50,355 nucleotides of DNA. Source: Candidatus Aminicenantota bacterium. Its GTDB lineage: Bacteria > Acidobacteriota > Aminicenantia > Aminicenantales > UBA4085. The stretch lies in contig JAPKZG010000042.1 in NCBI GenBank assembly GCA_026393895.1, forward strand, positions 1-50,355, read 5' to 3'. Below are positions 41,953-49,710 of the stretch, piece after piece (within the stretch, counting starts at the first letter, position 1; each line of letters begins with the position of its first letter). The position numbers and the translations under genes were made by a program. Below the pieces are notes generated by a model. It searched no databases. It saw nothing but the letters and a program-made list of their open reading frames with translations, and was not told where the DNA came from.

Positions 41953-42576
41953 ATGAAAATAAAACGGGTGTTGATCGTTATCCTGGCGCTATTGGCGGCC
42001 TCCGTTCCCGCGATCCGGGCGGCCCAGGCCGAACCAGGGGTTACATCGAAACCGGAGGCCGCGGTTCGCAATCCTCGCCCCGGCCTGATGATCTTCGGCC
42101 GGTATGGATCCTTCAGACCGAGCTCCGATATTTTTAAGGAAGTCTACGGCCCGGGCCCCGTCTTCAGCGGAGAAATCCGGATTCGTCTTATCGGCGGGCT
42201 TCATCTGTCTTTGGAGGCGGGTTCTTTCAAAAAAACGGGCAAATTGACCGTGACCAAAGAGGCGACGAAGATGACGATTTTTCCGGTGGAGGCGATGGCC
42301 ATCTATCATTTCCTCCCCGGCAAAATTACACCTTACGCCGGAGCCGGGCCGCACCTGGTCTCTTACCGGGAATCGAACATTTTGGGCTCGGTCTCCGGTT
42401 CGGGCCTCGGGTTTGCCGTTTGCGGAGGCGTGGCCGCCCGCTGGCGTTTTATCGGCTTGGACGCGCGGGTGAAATACGCTTCGGTCAAGGACACGCCCGT
42501 AAAGGACAAGGTCGACTTCAGCGGCCTGACGTTCGACATCGCCCTCGGATTATTCCTTGGCCGTTCCCTGAATTAA
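41953..42576 (+). CDS. Small outer-membrane beta-barrel protein (OmpA-like fold)
   Basis: The 207-aa protein has a signal peptide (MKIKRVLIVILALLAASVPAIRA) and a run of amphipathic strands, including PGLMIFGRYGSFRP, GPVFSGEIRIRLIGGLHLSLEAGSF, ITPYAGAGPHLVSYRE and a final LTFDIALGLFLGR. This pattern resembles small eight-stranded barrels (outer-membrane protein beta-barrel domain). No binding site is recognisable. It lies 14 nt after the M6 peptidase and likely shares its transcript; GGAGAGG precedes the ATG. Function is unknown; a role in surface display or retention of the protease is only a guess. Confidence 0.8.
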   Translation: MKIKRVLIVILALLAASVPAIRAAQAEPGVTSKPEAAVRNPRPGLMIFGRYGSFRPSSDIFKEVYGPGPVFSGEIRIRLIGGLHLSLEAGSFKKTGKLTVTKEATKMTIFPVEAMAIYHFLPGKITPYAGAGPHLVSYRESNILGSVSGSGLGFAVCGGVAARWRFIGLDARVKYASVKDTPVKDKVDFSGLTFDIALGLFLGRSLN

Positions 42577-42653
42577 AAAATGAAGACCGGGTTTGATTTT
42601 TAGATAGGGGATCCTTTCTGCGGTTAGAAATATGGTCGCCGGCGCGGGAAATA

Positions 42654-43967
42654 TTACTTCGTGGAGGATTTTGTTGAAGCAAATTCGGAATAGAACGAGG
42701 GGCCGGAAGGGATCCGATTGCGAGATTTGTTCAGCAACGAAAACGGGATGGCTAATACCAGAACATGATAACTCAAGATCTTAAAGTGACCTAAAAAAAG
42801 AATTTCCACGCAAAGCATGATCAGCCAACAGATGAATAAATAGAAGATCGACAACCCTAGAGGATCCTCCGACCTAGGGCGAAGAATAAATACAGACGCC
42901 AAGAGGTAAATCGTCAGGGCGATGAAAGCGGGAATTCCGTGGAGCAAGGCTGTTTCATAAAACGTATTGTGAGACGTGAGTCCGTAGGAAAGCCCGGCAA
43001 CGGCTTGATCAGGCGCGATTCCACCGCCGTGCGTCTTCTGAATCAAGGCGGTAGCTTGATTCCAAAGGATGACCCTGGTTTCTCCCGGGATCGGGAGGCT
43101 TTTTAAAAAGCCGACGTTTGCTCCACTCAGGATGACGAAAAAGAAGAAAAGAATCATTCCTGAAGCACCAAGGCAAACGGCTTGATGGAATCGTTTCCTT
43201 TTGCCGAACATGAATCCGACGACGGCCAGAATGACCGGAATCGCCGAGAGAATAGACAGAGAAGCCCCCAGAGTCAAGGCGCAGAGGATGAGACCTGCCT
43301 CGAAAAAACGATGTGTTCGACGGGTCTGGGCGGTCTTCACAAAATATAAAACGCAGGGGACCGTCGCGACGGCAAGTAAACCGAGGGCGTTGGGATGCAG
43401 GAACGGGCCCTTGAGAAGGTACGGAAAGCCAAGCCTCTCGGTCAGCATCTTTTTTTCGAGAAGAAGACTCTTAAGAAGCATCACGCCTGCGTTCCACCCG
43501 AAGACCCATTTGGCGAAAAGCATGAGCCAGGAGAAAGCCATGGCCGCCATTCCCGTCGCCACAATGGCTTTCATAATGAGAACAAGCCGTTCCCGATGAA
43601 GGGCGAGAATGGGAAAAAGAATATGCGTAAAAATAAGAGTCAGCGTGATCGCGAGAAGATCGCGCAATTTCGGCATCAGCCCCGTCCTCAGGGCCGATAG
43701 CCATAAGGTCCCCAAATAAAAGAAGGCGATGACTTGAAAAGTCGGAGCCTGACGCAATCGTCGAACCGCCGACCGCCGTTCTTCGGCCTGCAGCCAGTGC
43801 CCGATGGTCATGAACCCGATCGGGGCCATCAATAAACCGATCAAGAGAAATTCGATGGGTTTCCCAGGCAGGTCGATGATGGCCCGAACGAACGGACCTA
43901 GAAACGATAAAATAAGAGCCATGGTGAGGAAGGGGTCGTTCTTCAAGAAGAATTTTGGGACCCTCAT
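42654..43967 (-). CDS. O-antigen ligase/polymerase-like membrane protein
   Basis: The 437-aa protein has about ten to twelve membrane helices and the Wzy_C/WaaL-type periplasmic loop with PGETRVILWNQATALI followed by GLTSHNTFYETALLHGIPAF, where the His-Asn pair is typical. Such proteins join or polymerise O-antigen repeat units on the periplasmic face. Its base composition is lower than the neighbours (hand counts of three 60-base stretches gave 42-58% GC against about 60-65% around it), suggesting recent transfer. It is monocistronic, convergent with the small barrel gene and divergent from the GT39 gene. Ligase or polymerase role cannot be separated from the sequence. Confidence 0.85.
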   Translation of the reverse strand: MRVPKFFLKNDPFLTMALILSFLGPFVRAIIDLPGKPIEFLLIGLLMAPIGFMTIGHWLQAEERRSAVRRLRQAPTFQVIAFFYLGTLWLSALRTGLMPKLRDLLAITLTLIFTHILFPILALHRERLVLIMKAIVATGMAAMAFSWLMLFAKWVFGWNAGVMLLKSLLLEKKMLTERLGFPYLLKGPFLHPNALGLLAVATVPCVLYFVKTAQTRRTHRFFEAGLILCALTLGASLSILSAIPVILAVVGFMFGKRKRFHQAVCLGASGMILFFFFVILSGANVGFLKSLPIPGETRVILWNQATALIQKTHGGGIAPDQAVAGLSYGLTSHNTFYETALLHGIPAFIALTIYLLASVFILRPRSEDPLGLSIFYLFICWLIMLCVEILFLGHFKILSYHVLVLAIPFSLLNKSRNRIPSGPSFYSEFASTKSSTK

Positions 43968-44146
43968 GGATGTAATATCTATCGAATGCGACGAATGATG
44001 TCAAGGCGGCGGACGATATGGTAACGGCGCCTCCCATGAAAGCCGGCGTGAATAGCGGGAGGAACATCGATCCGGAATCTCGCGTGGTGACGCAACCCGG
44101 CTTCGGCCGGAACGCACTCTCCCCGGGAGTGTCTGAAAAATTCATC

Positions 44147-44175
44147 TTGTTGGGTCGAGGCCGGACGAATACAAT
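44147..44175 (+). promoter_or_regulatory. Promoter of the GT39/ArnT-like gene
   Basis: TTGTTG (44147-44152) and TACAAT (44170-44175) are separated by 17 nt in the 246-nt divergent gap 43968-44213. Transcription would begin near 44182, and GAGG lies about 8 nt before the ATG at 44214. Confidence 0.62.
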
Positions 44176-44213
44176 AAAGGGCGGTTATCGCGGAATCGAG
44201 GCCGAGGATATTA

Positions 44214-45719
44214 ATGAATTCCAAAAAAATCCGCGGGGTGTTTTTTTGTCTGTTTTTAATCGGCGCGGCGGTCCGGGCGGTCGACGTCCCCCGTCCGGCC
44301 GACGGCCGGATCCGGGAATCATGGCGGGAATGCGATTATGCCGCCCTCGCCCGGAATTTCGCCCGGGAAGGAATGAACATCCTCCGTCCCCGGATCGATT
44401 GGCGGGGGACCGGGCCGGGTTACGCCGAGATGGAATTCCCGATCATCCCGTGGACCATGGCCGTTTTCTATAAAATATTCGGCCTGCACGAGGAGATCGG
44501 ACGGCTTTTGATGTGGATCGTTTCCCTTCTCACGCTCCTCGTCTTTTTCGCCCTGGCCCGGCGGCTCTTGCCGCCCCCGGGAGCCGTCGCGGCCTCCCTC
44601 TTTTTCGTTTTGAGCCCGCTTGCGATCCGGGTTTCCAACGCCCTCCAACCCGAAGGATTGATGCTCCTGTTTCTTCTGCTCGGCGTTCATTTTTTCCTCC
44701 GCTGGCTCGATGAGGGCGCCCGTTCGTCGTATTGGATATCGATTGCCTCGACGTCGGCCGCGATCCTGGCCAAGGCGCCCGCCGCTCATATTGGGATCCT
44801 GTTCGTCGGGCTCCTCCTCTGGAAAAAACGAATTCGGGCGTTTCGACGGGCGGATGTCTGGGTTTTCGGCCTGCTGGCCCTCGCCCCGGCGGCGGTCTGG
44901 TATATTCACGCCCACCGGTTTTACCTCGAGTTCGGGAATTCACTCGGGCTAAGCAACGAGTCCCATTGGTTCGGCTGGGATCTCGTGCGTTCACCCCGGG
45001 CCCTGATGATTTTACTGGCCGGGGCGGCCCGGATGGAGGGCATCTTCGTCTGGACGCCTCTCGGGGCGGCGTTTTTGGGCGCCCTGTTTTTTCTCCGGAG
45101 ACGGAGCGACGTCCTGAGGATCATCCTTTGGTGGCTGTTTGCCATCGGCGTCTATTACCTGGCCGCGATCCGGACGGTCGGGGATTCCTGGGCCACTTAT
45201 TATCATGTCATTGCCGTTCCGCCGGCGGCCCTGACGATCGGTGCGGTTACGGCATGGTTCGCCCGGCGTCGGCATTCATCCGATCTTCTTCGGTTCGAGC
45301 GGATATCCGTCGTCGTCGGGTTGTCGTGTGTCTTCGGTTTCGAAGCGTTCCTGGTTGTTCGGGATTTCCATCCCCGGATGTATGAACCGCTTTACCGGTG
45401 TGCCGCGTCCTTCGCTTCTTTGATTCCCGGAGGAGAATTGATCCTTGCGACCGGGGGGCCTTCGAAAGACGAAACCGGCCGTCCCGTCGCCTACAACGCG
45501 CCCTATTTTTTTTACTGGCTGGACTGCAAGGGCTGGAACATTCCCTCCGATGAGATCTCGCCGGGAGAAGTGCGCTCGTTCGCCCGGAAGGGAGCTCGGT
45601 TTTTTATCGGGGAGAAAGGATCCTTGGCCGCGACTCCGGGATTGGAGGAAGAGCTTCGGGCATCCTTTGCCGTGATTGCGGAATGCCCCGAGGCGATCCT
45701 CTTTCGCCTTCACCCCTGA
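44214..45719 (+). CDS. ArnT/PMT-like glycosyltransferase (GT39/GT83 family)
   Basis: The 501-aa protein has about ten membrane helices and the N-terminal loop motif WRECDYAALARNFAREGMN, whose acidic residue matches the catalytic Asp loop of dolichyl- or undecaprenyl-phosphate-sugar:acceptor transferases. WRGTGPGYAEMEFPIIPW continues the periplasmic loop. The C-terminal part is a short soluble domain ending FRLHP. Such enzymes move a sugar from a polyprenyl carrier to lipid A, protein or polysaccharide. It ends at 45719, directly at a repeat locus. No ribosome-binding site beyond GAGG is seen. The acceptor is unknown, but the neighbouring envelope-polysaccharide genes suggest a cell-surface target. 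Confidence 0.88.
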   Translation: MNSKKIRGVFFCLFLIGAAVRAVDVPRPADGRIRESWRECDYAALARNFAREGMNILRPRIDWRGTGPGYAEMEFPIIPWTMAVFYKIFGLHEEIGRLLMWIVSLLTLLVFFALARRLLPPPGAVAASLFFVLSPLAIRVSNALQPEGLMLLFLLLGVHFFLRWLDEGARSSYWISIASTSAAILAKAPAAHIGILFVGLLLWKKRIRAFRRADVWVFGLLALAPAAVWYIHAHRFYLEFGNSLGLSNESHWFGWDLVRSPRALMILLAGAARMEGIFVWTPLGAAFLGALFFLRRRSDVLRIILWWLFAIGVYYLAAIRTVGDSWATYYHVIAVPPAALTIGAVTAWFARRRHSSDLLRFERISVVVGLSCVFGFEAFLVVRDFHPRMYEPLYRCAASFASLIPGGELILATGGPSKDETGRPVAYNAPYFFYWLDCKGWNIPSDEISPGEVRSFARKGARFFIGEKGSLAATPGLEEELRASFAVIAECPEAILFRLHP

Positions 45720-45830
45720 TTCCCAAGGGTCATGAAGGACGGGCAAGGCCCGCCCTGACTCCTCCTGACTCCGGACGAGCCATGTCGTCCGTCGTGAAGG
45801 GCTGTCCTGATTCCCAAGGGTCATGCCGGA
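45719..45830. repeat. Intergenic repeat locus after the GT39/ArnT-like gene
   Basis: Two units start TGATTCCCAAGGGTCATG (about 45719 and 45808). The first continues to AAGGACGGGCAAGGCCCG with a small GGGC/GCCC hairpin, related to the repeat core at 39878-39897. The second unit runs into the 3' end of the NCS2 remnant and supplies its stop codon (45821-45823). Confidence 0.7.
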
Positions 45831-46289
45831 ATGGAAATCCCGCCACCGATCATCCGTATGACGGGCGAAAAGAAAGCCACGACGACGAAACAAAGCCCCG
45901 TGACGATCGGCATCAACCCGGTCCGGCCGCCCTGAGCCACCCCGGCCGCCGATTCGACGTAGGTCGTGATGGAACTCGAGCCGAAGAGCCCGCCGAAGGC
46001 CGCGCCCAGGGAATCGACGGCGCGGATTCCCTTGATCTCCGGGACGCGTCCGTCCTTGTCCACGAATCCGGCCTGTTCGCCGACGGCGACGACGGAACCC
46101 ATGGTGTCGAAGAAATCAATCAACATGAGCGAAAAGACCGCCGCCAGCAGCGACGGGGTCAGGACGTGAAGCAACGCCAATTTTCCCCCCGCCGTTTGAA
46201 AGGGGGCGAAAGATGAGCCCTTCCACCATCACCACGGCCATTCCTACCTGCCAGGGAACATGGGACTGCTGAAAGCCGTCAAGATTCAT
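45821..46289 (-). pseudogene. Broken NCS2/AzgA-type purine permease
   Basis: The minus-strand frame 46180-45821 encodes LIDFFDTMGSVVAVGEQAGFV, RVPEIKGIRAVDSLGAAFGGLFGSSSITTYVESAAGVAQGGRTGL, the central signature of AzgA/PbuG purine/xanthine permeases (usually about 430-450 aa). A second piece, VPWQVGMAVVMVEGLIF, matching an earlier helix, is present at about 46190-46270 in a different frame, so there is a frameshift and a deletion between them. The C-terminal third is missing: the frame stops at ISIPA within a repeat unit. Its first ATG (46289) overlaps the FAD gene stop (ATGA), perhaps by chance. It cannot encode a working transporter. Confidence 0.82.
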
Positions 46290-47620
46290 GGATGAAGAAT
46301 CTCCGCGACGACTTCGGCCGCCGTCCGTAGGGCGGCATCGTTGTTGATGGTCAAACCTTCGATGAACGCCGTGCCTCCCCAATAAACTCCGGGCATGGGG
46401 GTCGCGAAGCCCCCCGCCCGGAGGCCGGAACCGAACAACGGCAGCGGCTGGGAGATCGTTTCGCGGTGCGTTTGAATTTCGACGATGTCCCTGTCGGACA
46501 GGCCGGGAAACATGCGCCGCAGATGCGGAAGGAACAGGGATTCGACTCCGGCGTCGGAGAGGCCGGACACGGGGTCGTCAGCCGTGATGTATTTGGGAAG
46601 GTAAACGAGATGGTGGCCGCCGAAATTTTCCGGGTCGAGAACGTTTGTGCTTTCGATAACGCCGGTGAAGGGAAGGTCCGGGTCAAGGAGATTGAGGAGG
46701 TAAAAGGGGGATAGCGATTTGCGGAGGGCGAGGAGAACACAGACGATTCCCATGTATTCGACGCGGCGGTATCGATCCCAGGCCGGGTCGTCCGCCCGCG
46801 CCCGGACGATTTTCAGGGCTTCGGGCAGGGGGACGGTGAGAAGCGCCCGGTCAAACGTTTGCGGACCGTCGTCCATCCGGATTTCGAGCCCGGCGCCGGC
46901 CGGTTTGACCGAACGGACCGGAGTTCCGAGCCGGATTTCGACGCCCGCGTCTTGAAGTGCTTTCCCGGCGGCCCGGAGAACGGGCGCGTAGCCGCCGCGG
47001 ACGCTTCCCATACGTTCCCGGCCGCTTGTCCGGTCCCGGGCGCCGAAGAGCCTCTTGATGGTCGCGGCCATGAAGGAGGCGGGGGTCCGCTCCCGGGCGT
47101 CGCCTAGTTTGCTCCGCAGGAGCGGGTCCCAGAAGTTCGCCGTAACCGTCCGGCCGAAGCGGCGGTTCAGCCACTCCAGGGCGGACGGTTCCCCGGGTCC
47201 GCCGGGCGAAGCCGACCACGATGTCTGAAGAATCCCCCAGCCCAGGCGCAATTTGGCCCAGGGAGAGAGAAACGGGAACCGGAGAAAATCCGCGGTCGAG
47301 GCGAAGGGAACGATCCGGCCTCGGCCGAAAAACCCGGCCCGCGATGGACGCCATTCAACCTCTCCGGCCAATCCGAGGTCGCCGAGAAAGGCGAGCGTGG
47401 CCCGATCCGCCGGAAGAATGACGTGGTAAAAGCGGTCGGCCGTGGTTTGGCCGATCGGAACGGAAGCGCAGAGACCTCCGAGGTCGCCGGCTTTTTCGAA
47501 AAGCGTCACCCGGAAGCGGCCCGAGCGGGCCAGGGCGAGGGCCGCGGCCGTTCCCGAAAGGCCGCCGCCCGTGACAGCGATCGTTTTTTTCGGCGGCGCG
47601 TCCGGCGGCGACGACATCAC
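46286..47620 (-). CDS. FAD-dependent amine-oxidase/protoporphyrinogen-oxidase-like protein
   Basis: The 444-aa protein has an N-terminal dinucleotide-binding motif (TIAVTGGGLSGTAAALALARSG, followed by LFEKAGDLGGLCAS) and a C-terminal flavin-closing segment (PGVYWGGTAFIEGLTINNDAALRTA), as in the amino_oxidase/NAD(P)-binding Rossmann family. The middle resembles family members encoded in capsule and O-antigen clusters, some related to UDP-galactopyranose mutase. It lies 6 nt after the GT2 stop and is the last intact gene of the operon that begins with the dehydrogenase at the right edge. A role in lipid-linked sugar or isoprenoid modification is an inference. Substrate unknown. Confidence 0.85.
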   Translation of the reverse strand: MMSSPPDAPPKKTIAVTGGGLSGTAAALALARSGRFRVTLFEKAGDLGGLCASVPIGQTTADRFYHVILPADRATLAFLGDLGLAGEVEWRPSRAGFFGRGRIVPFASTADFLRFPFLSPWAKLRLGWGILQTSWSASPGGPGEPSALEWLNRRFGRTVTANFWDPLLRSKLGDARERTPASFMAATIKRLFGARDRTSGRERMGSVRGGYAPVLRAAGKALQDAGVEIRLGTPVRSVKPAGAGLEIRMDDGPQTFDRALLTVPLPEALKIVRARADDPAWDRYRRVEYMGIVCVLLALRKSLSPFYLLNLLDPDLPFTGVIESTNVLDPENFGGHHLVYLPKYITADDPVSGLSDAGVESLFLPHLRRMFPGLSDRDIVEIQTHRETISQPLPLFGSGLRAGGFATPMPGVYWGGTAFIEGLTINNDAALRTAAEVVAEILHP

Positions 47621-47626
47621 GGAATC

Positions 47627-48739
47627 CTAGATCTTCCGCAACGGTGTGGGAAGCTGAATGCGGTCGCTGTCCCCCTTGGTGCAATCGCGGTAGGTGATGT
47701 TGGCCAGATAGAAGAGCTCGGCGAAATAACGTTTTTTCTGAAGGGCGAGAAGGCCGAGACTGATCATTTGGATGGCGACCATCAGGACGATGCCGCCGAC
47801 GATGAAGGCGTGGGGGGCAAATTGGAACGCCTGGCCGACCGCCTCGGACAGTCGAAAACCGAAGGACAAGCCTTTCGGAGCGAGGGACGCATAAAACTTG
47901 AACGTGTGGCGGACGGCCCAGAAGAGCGGGTAAAGCGAGAGGAAAAAGAGGATGAATCCGGGAATGATGTAAAACAGAAACGGCCGGAAAAGAAACCCGG
48001 AAACGAGGCTTTGGATGACGCTCCGCATCAACCGGACGTTGGAAACCCTCCGCCGGGGGCGCGCCCCGCGGCCCGTCTGCTCCGTCCAATCCAGCACCGC
48101 CGGGATTTCGACGATCCGGGCCCGAAGGATCTTGGCCTTGTTGATGATCTCCGGGTTGATGTCCACGTCCATCGCCCACAAGCTCAAGGACCGGATGAAC
48201 GGGCCGTCGTAAGCCCGGACCATCCCGGTGATGTTGGTCAACTTGTCCGAGAAAAAGTCGTGAGTCGCCATGCGGCAGAGAAACCAGTTGGCCAGACGGC
48301 TTAAAAACCGGCGGAAAAACGGGATGGCCACGGTCCGCCCGCCCTTGGCGTACGGCGAGGCGATGACGATTTTCGCCCGGCTCGTTTTCATTTTTTCGAT
48401 CAGGCGGCCGATGTGTTCGGGGGCGTAGCTCAGGTCGGCGTCGATGACGACGACGATGGCTCCGTGGCTCCCGTGGAAGGCCGTCCGGAGGACCTGGCCG
48501 AGACGGAAATTGAATTGATGGTGGTAGACCCGGACGTCGTCCCGCCCGGCGGCGAAGGCCTCGGCGATGTCTCCGGTGTTGTCGCTGCTTCCGTCGTTGA
48601 CAATCACGATTTCGAACCGGTAGCCATTCAACGCCCGGAGGTATTGATCCAAACGGTTCAGGTTCCGTTCCAGGTTGGCCGCCTCGTTGTATGCCGGACA
48701 GATGACGGAAACCAGCGGACGTTGGTCAATCGTGTTCAT
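47627..48739 (-). CDS. GT2-family glycosyltransferase (DPM1/ArnC-like) with C-terminal membrane helices
   Basis: The 370-aa protein has the GT-A fold motifs PLVSVICPAYNEAANLERNL, FEIVIVNDGSSDNTGDIAEAF and VVVIDADLSYAPEHIGRLIE (DxD), then KLTNITGMVRAYDG. Two or three C-terminal helices (about residues 255-285 and 310-335) follow. It likely transfers a sugar from a nucleotide donor to polyprenyl phosphate, producing the donor for ArnT-like enzymes such as the one at 44214 (inference). The start at 48739 is chosen because its ATG overlaps the deacetylase stop (ATGA). The stop is TAG. Confidence 0.92.
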   Translation of the reverse strand: MNTIDQRPLVSVICPAYNEAANLERNLNRLDQYLRALNGYRFEIVIVNDGSSDNTGDIAEAFAAGRDDVRVYHHQFNFRLGQVLRTAFHGSHGAIVVVIDADLSYAPEHIGRLIEKMKTSRAKIVIASPYAKGGRTVAIPFFRRFLSRLANWFLCRMATHDFFSDKLTNITGMVRAYDGPFIRSLSLWAMDVDINPEIINKAKILRARIVEIPAVLDWTEQTGRGARPRRRVSNVRLMRSVIQSLVSGFLFRPFLFYIIPGFILFFLSLYPLFWAVRHTFKFYASLAPKGLSFGFRLSEAVGQAFQFAPHAFIVGGIVLMVAIQMISLGLLALQKKRYFAELFYLANITYRDCTKGDSDRIQLPTPLRKI

Positions 48740-49710
48740 CGGACACCTCTTGTGGGAAGCGCGTAAGAGAGAAGGCACCGTTCGGCATACGCACCCAGAG
48801 GTAGAATATCAAAATATTCGGAAAAAATATCAAGAAGTTCCACGACGAGGCCCCGTTTTTTTTGCCTGCTCATAGCCATGGCCGGGAAAAAGGCCAGGGC
48901 CGGGGCGTCTTCGCCGGAGAGAAAATCGAGGGGATGAAGGAGAAAACTCACTCCGGCCCGAGCAGCCCGGCAGGCGGCGAGGGCCGTCCGAAAATATGTC
49001 CGCATCAGGAGCGGCGAGATCCCGCCGAGGTAGAGGAGATAACTCAAGTGAAACGGCGTTTTCAAAACCGGCATCGTCGTGACCGGGATCTCCAGCAACG
49101 ACGTTTGTGCCGAAAGGCGCCAGAGGTAGGGCCGGACGGGCCGGAGGCCTTCGGCCATTCCGCCGAACAGCTCCCGGCGCTCCTCTTTTTGACGCTCAGT
49201 CAGGCGGGACTGCGTAAAATAATAGAGACGGCCCAGGGGGCCGATGAACGTCGGGAACGTAGACGCATCATAAAGATAATTCCGGGCGGCCAAAATCCGC
49301 AGAAGATCCGGGCTCCAGCTGAAGCCCGGGCCGCGAAAACCGCGGGGACGAAGGCCCGTTGCCCGAAGGATCGCGTCCTCGGCCCGGACGATTTCCTCCT
49401 CGATCTCCTCCTTCGCTTTTCGATGGAGCCAGGGCTCGTGATCGAACGAATGGTTTCCGACTTCGTGACCGGCCTCGACAATCATTCGCAGGGGTTCGAG
49501 ATTCTTTTCCTGGATCGCGTCGCGCCCGACGATGAAAAAAGCAGCCCGGAGGCGCCGCTTGTCGAAGAGGTCCAAGACGTCGGGAATGAGGCGGTCGAGA
49601 TAGGACGGGTAATCTTCCCACCCGCCGTCGCCGTGCGTCTTCATATAGGACCAGAGGTTGTCCAGGTCGAAGGAAAGCCCGGCCGACGTCCGCCCCGCCG
49701 GTCCGCTCAC
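48736..49710 (-). CDS. Polysaccharide deacetylase (CE4/NodB family)
   Basis: The 324-aa protein belongs to the carbohydrate-esterase-4/NodB group acting on N-acetyl sugars in polysaccharide assembly. Motifs are SFDLDNLW (first catalytic Asp region), AAFFIVGRDA, AGHEVGNHSFDHEPW (zinc His pair), RGFRGPGFSWSPDLL, and SFLLHPLDF near the C-terminus. The start is placed at GTG 49710 because GTGA overlaps the dehydrogenase stop; the ATG-initiated longer frame (from 50109) runs through the dehydrogenase in another phase. Its stop overlaps the GT2 ATG. It fits the WbmS/PdaA-like enzymes found in O-antigen operons; its exact sugar is unknown. Confidence 0.9.
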   Translation of the reverse strand: MSGPAGRTSAGLSFDLDNLWSYMKTHGDGGWEDYPSYLDRLIPDVLDLFDKRRLRAAFFIVGRDAIQEKNLEPLRMIVEAGHEVGNHSFDHEPWLHRKAKEEIEEEIVRAEDAILRATGLRPRGFRGPGFSWSPDLLRILAARNYLYDASTFPTFIGPLGRLYYFTQSRLTERQKEERRELFGGMAEGLRPVRPYLWRLSAQTSLLEIPVTTMPVLKTPFHLSYLLYLGGISPLLMRTYFRTALAACRAARAGVSFLLHPLDFLSGEDAPALAFFPAMAMSRQKKRGLVVELLDIFSEYFDILPLGAYAERCLLSYALPTRGVR

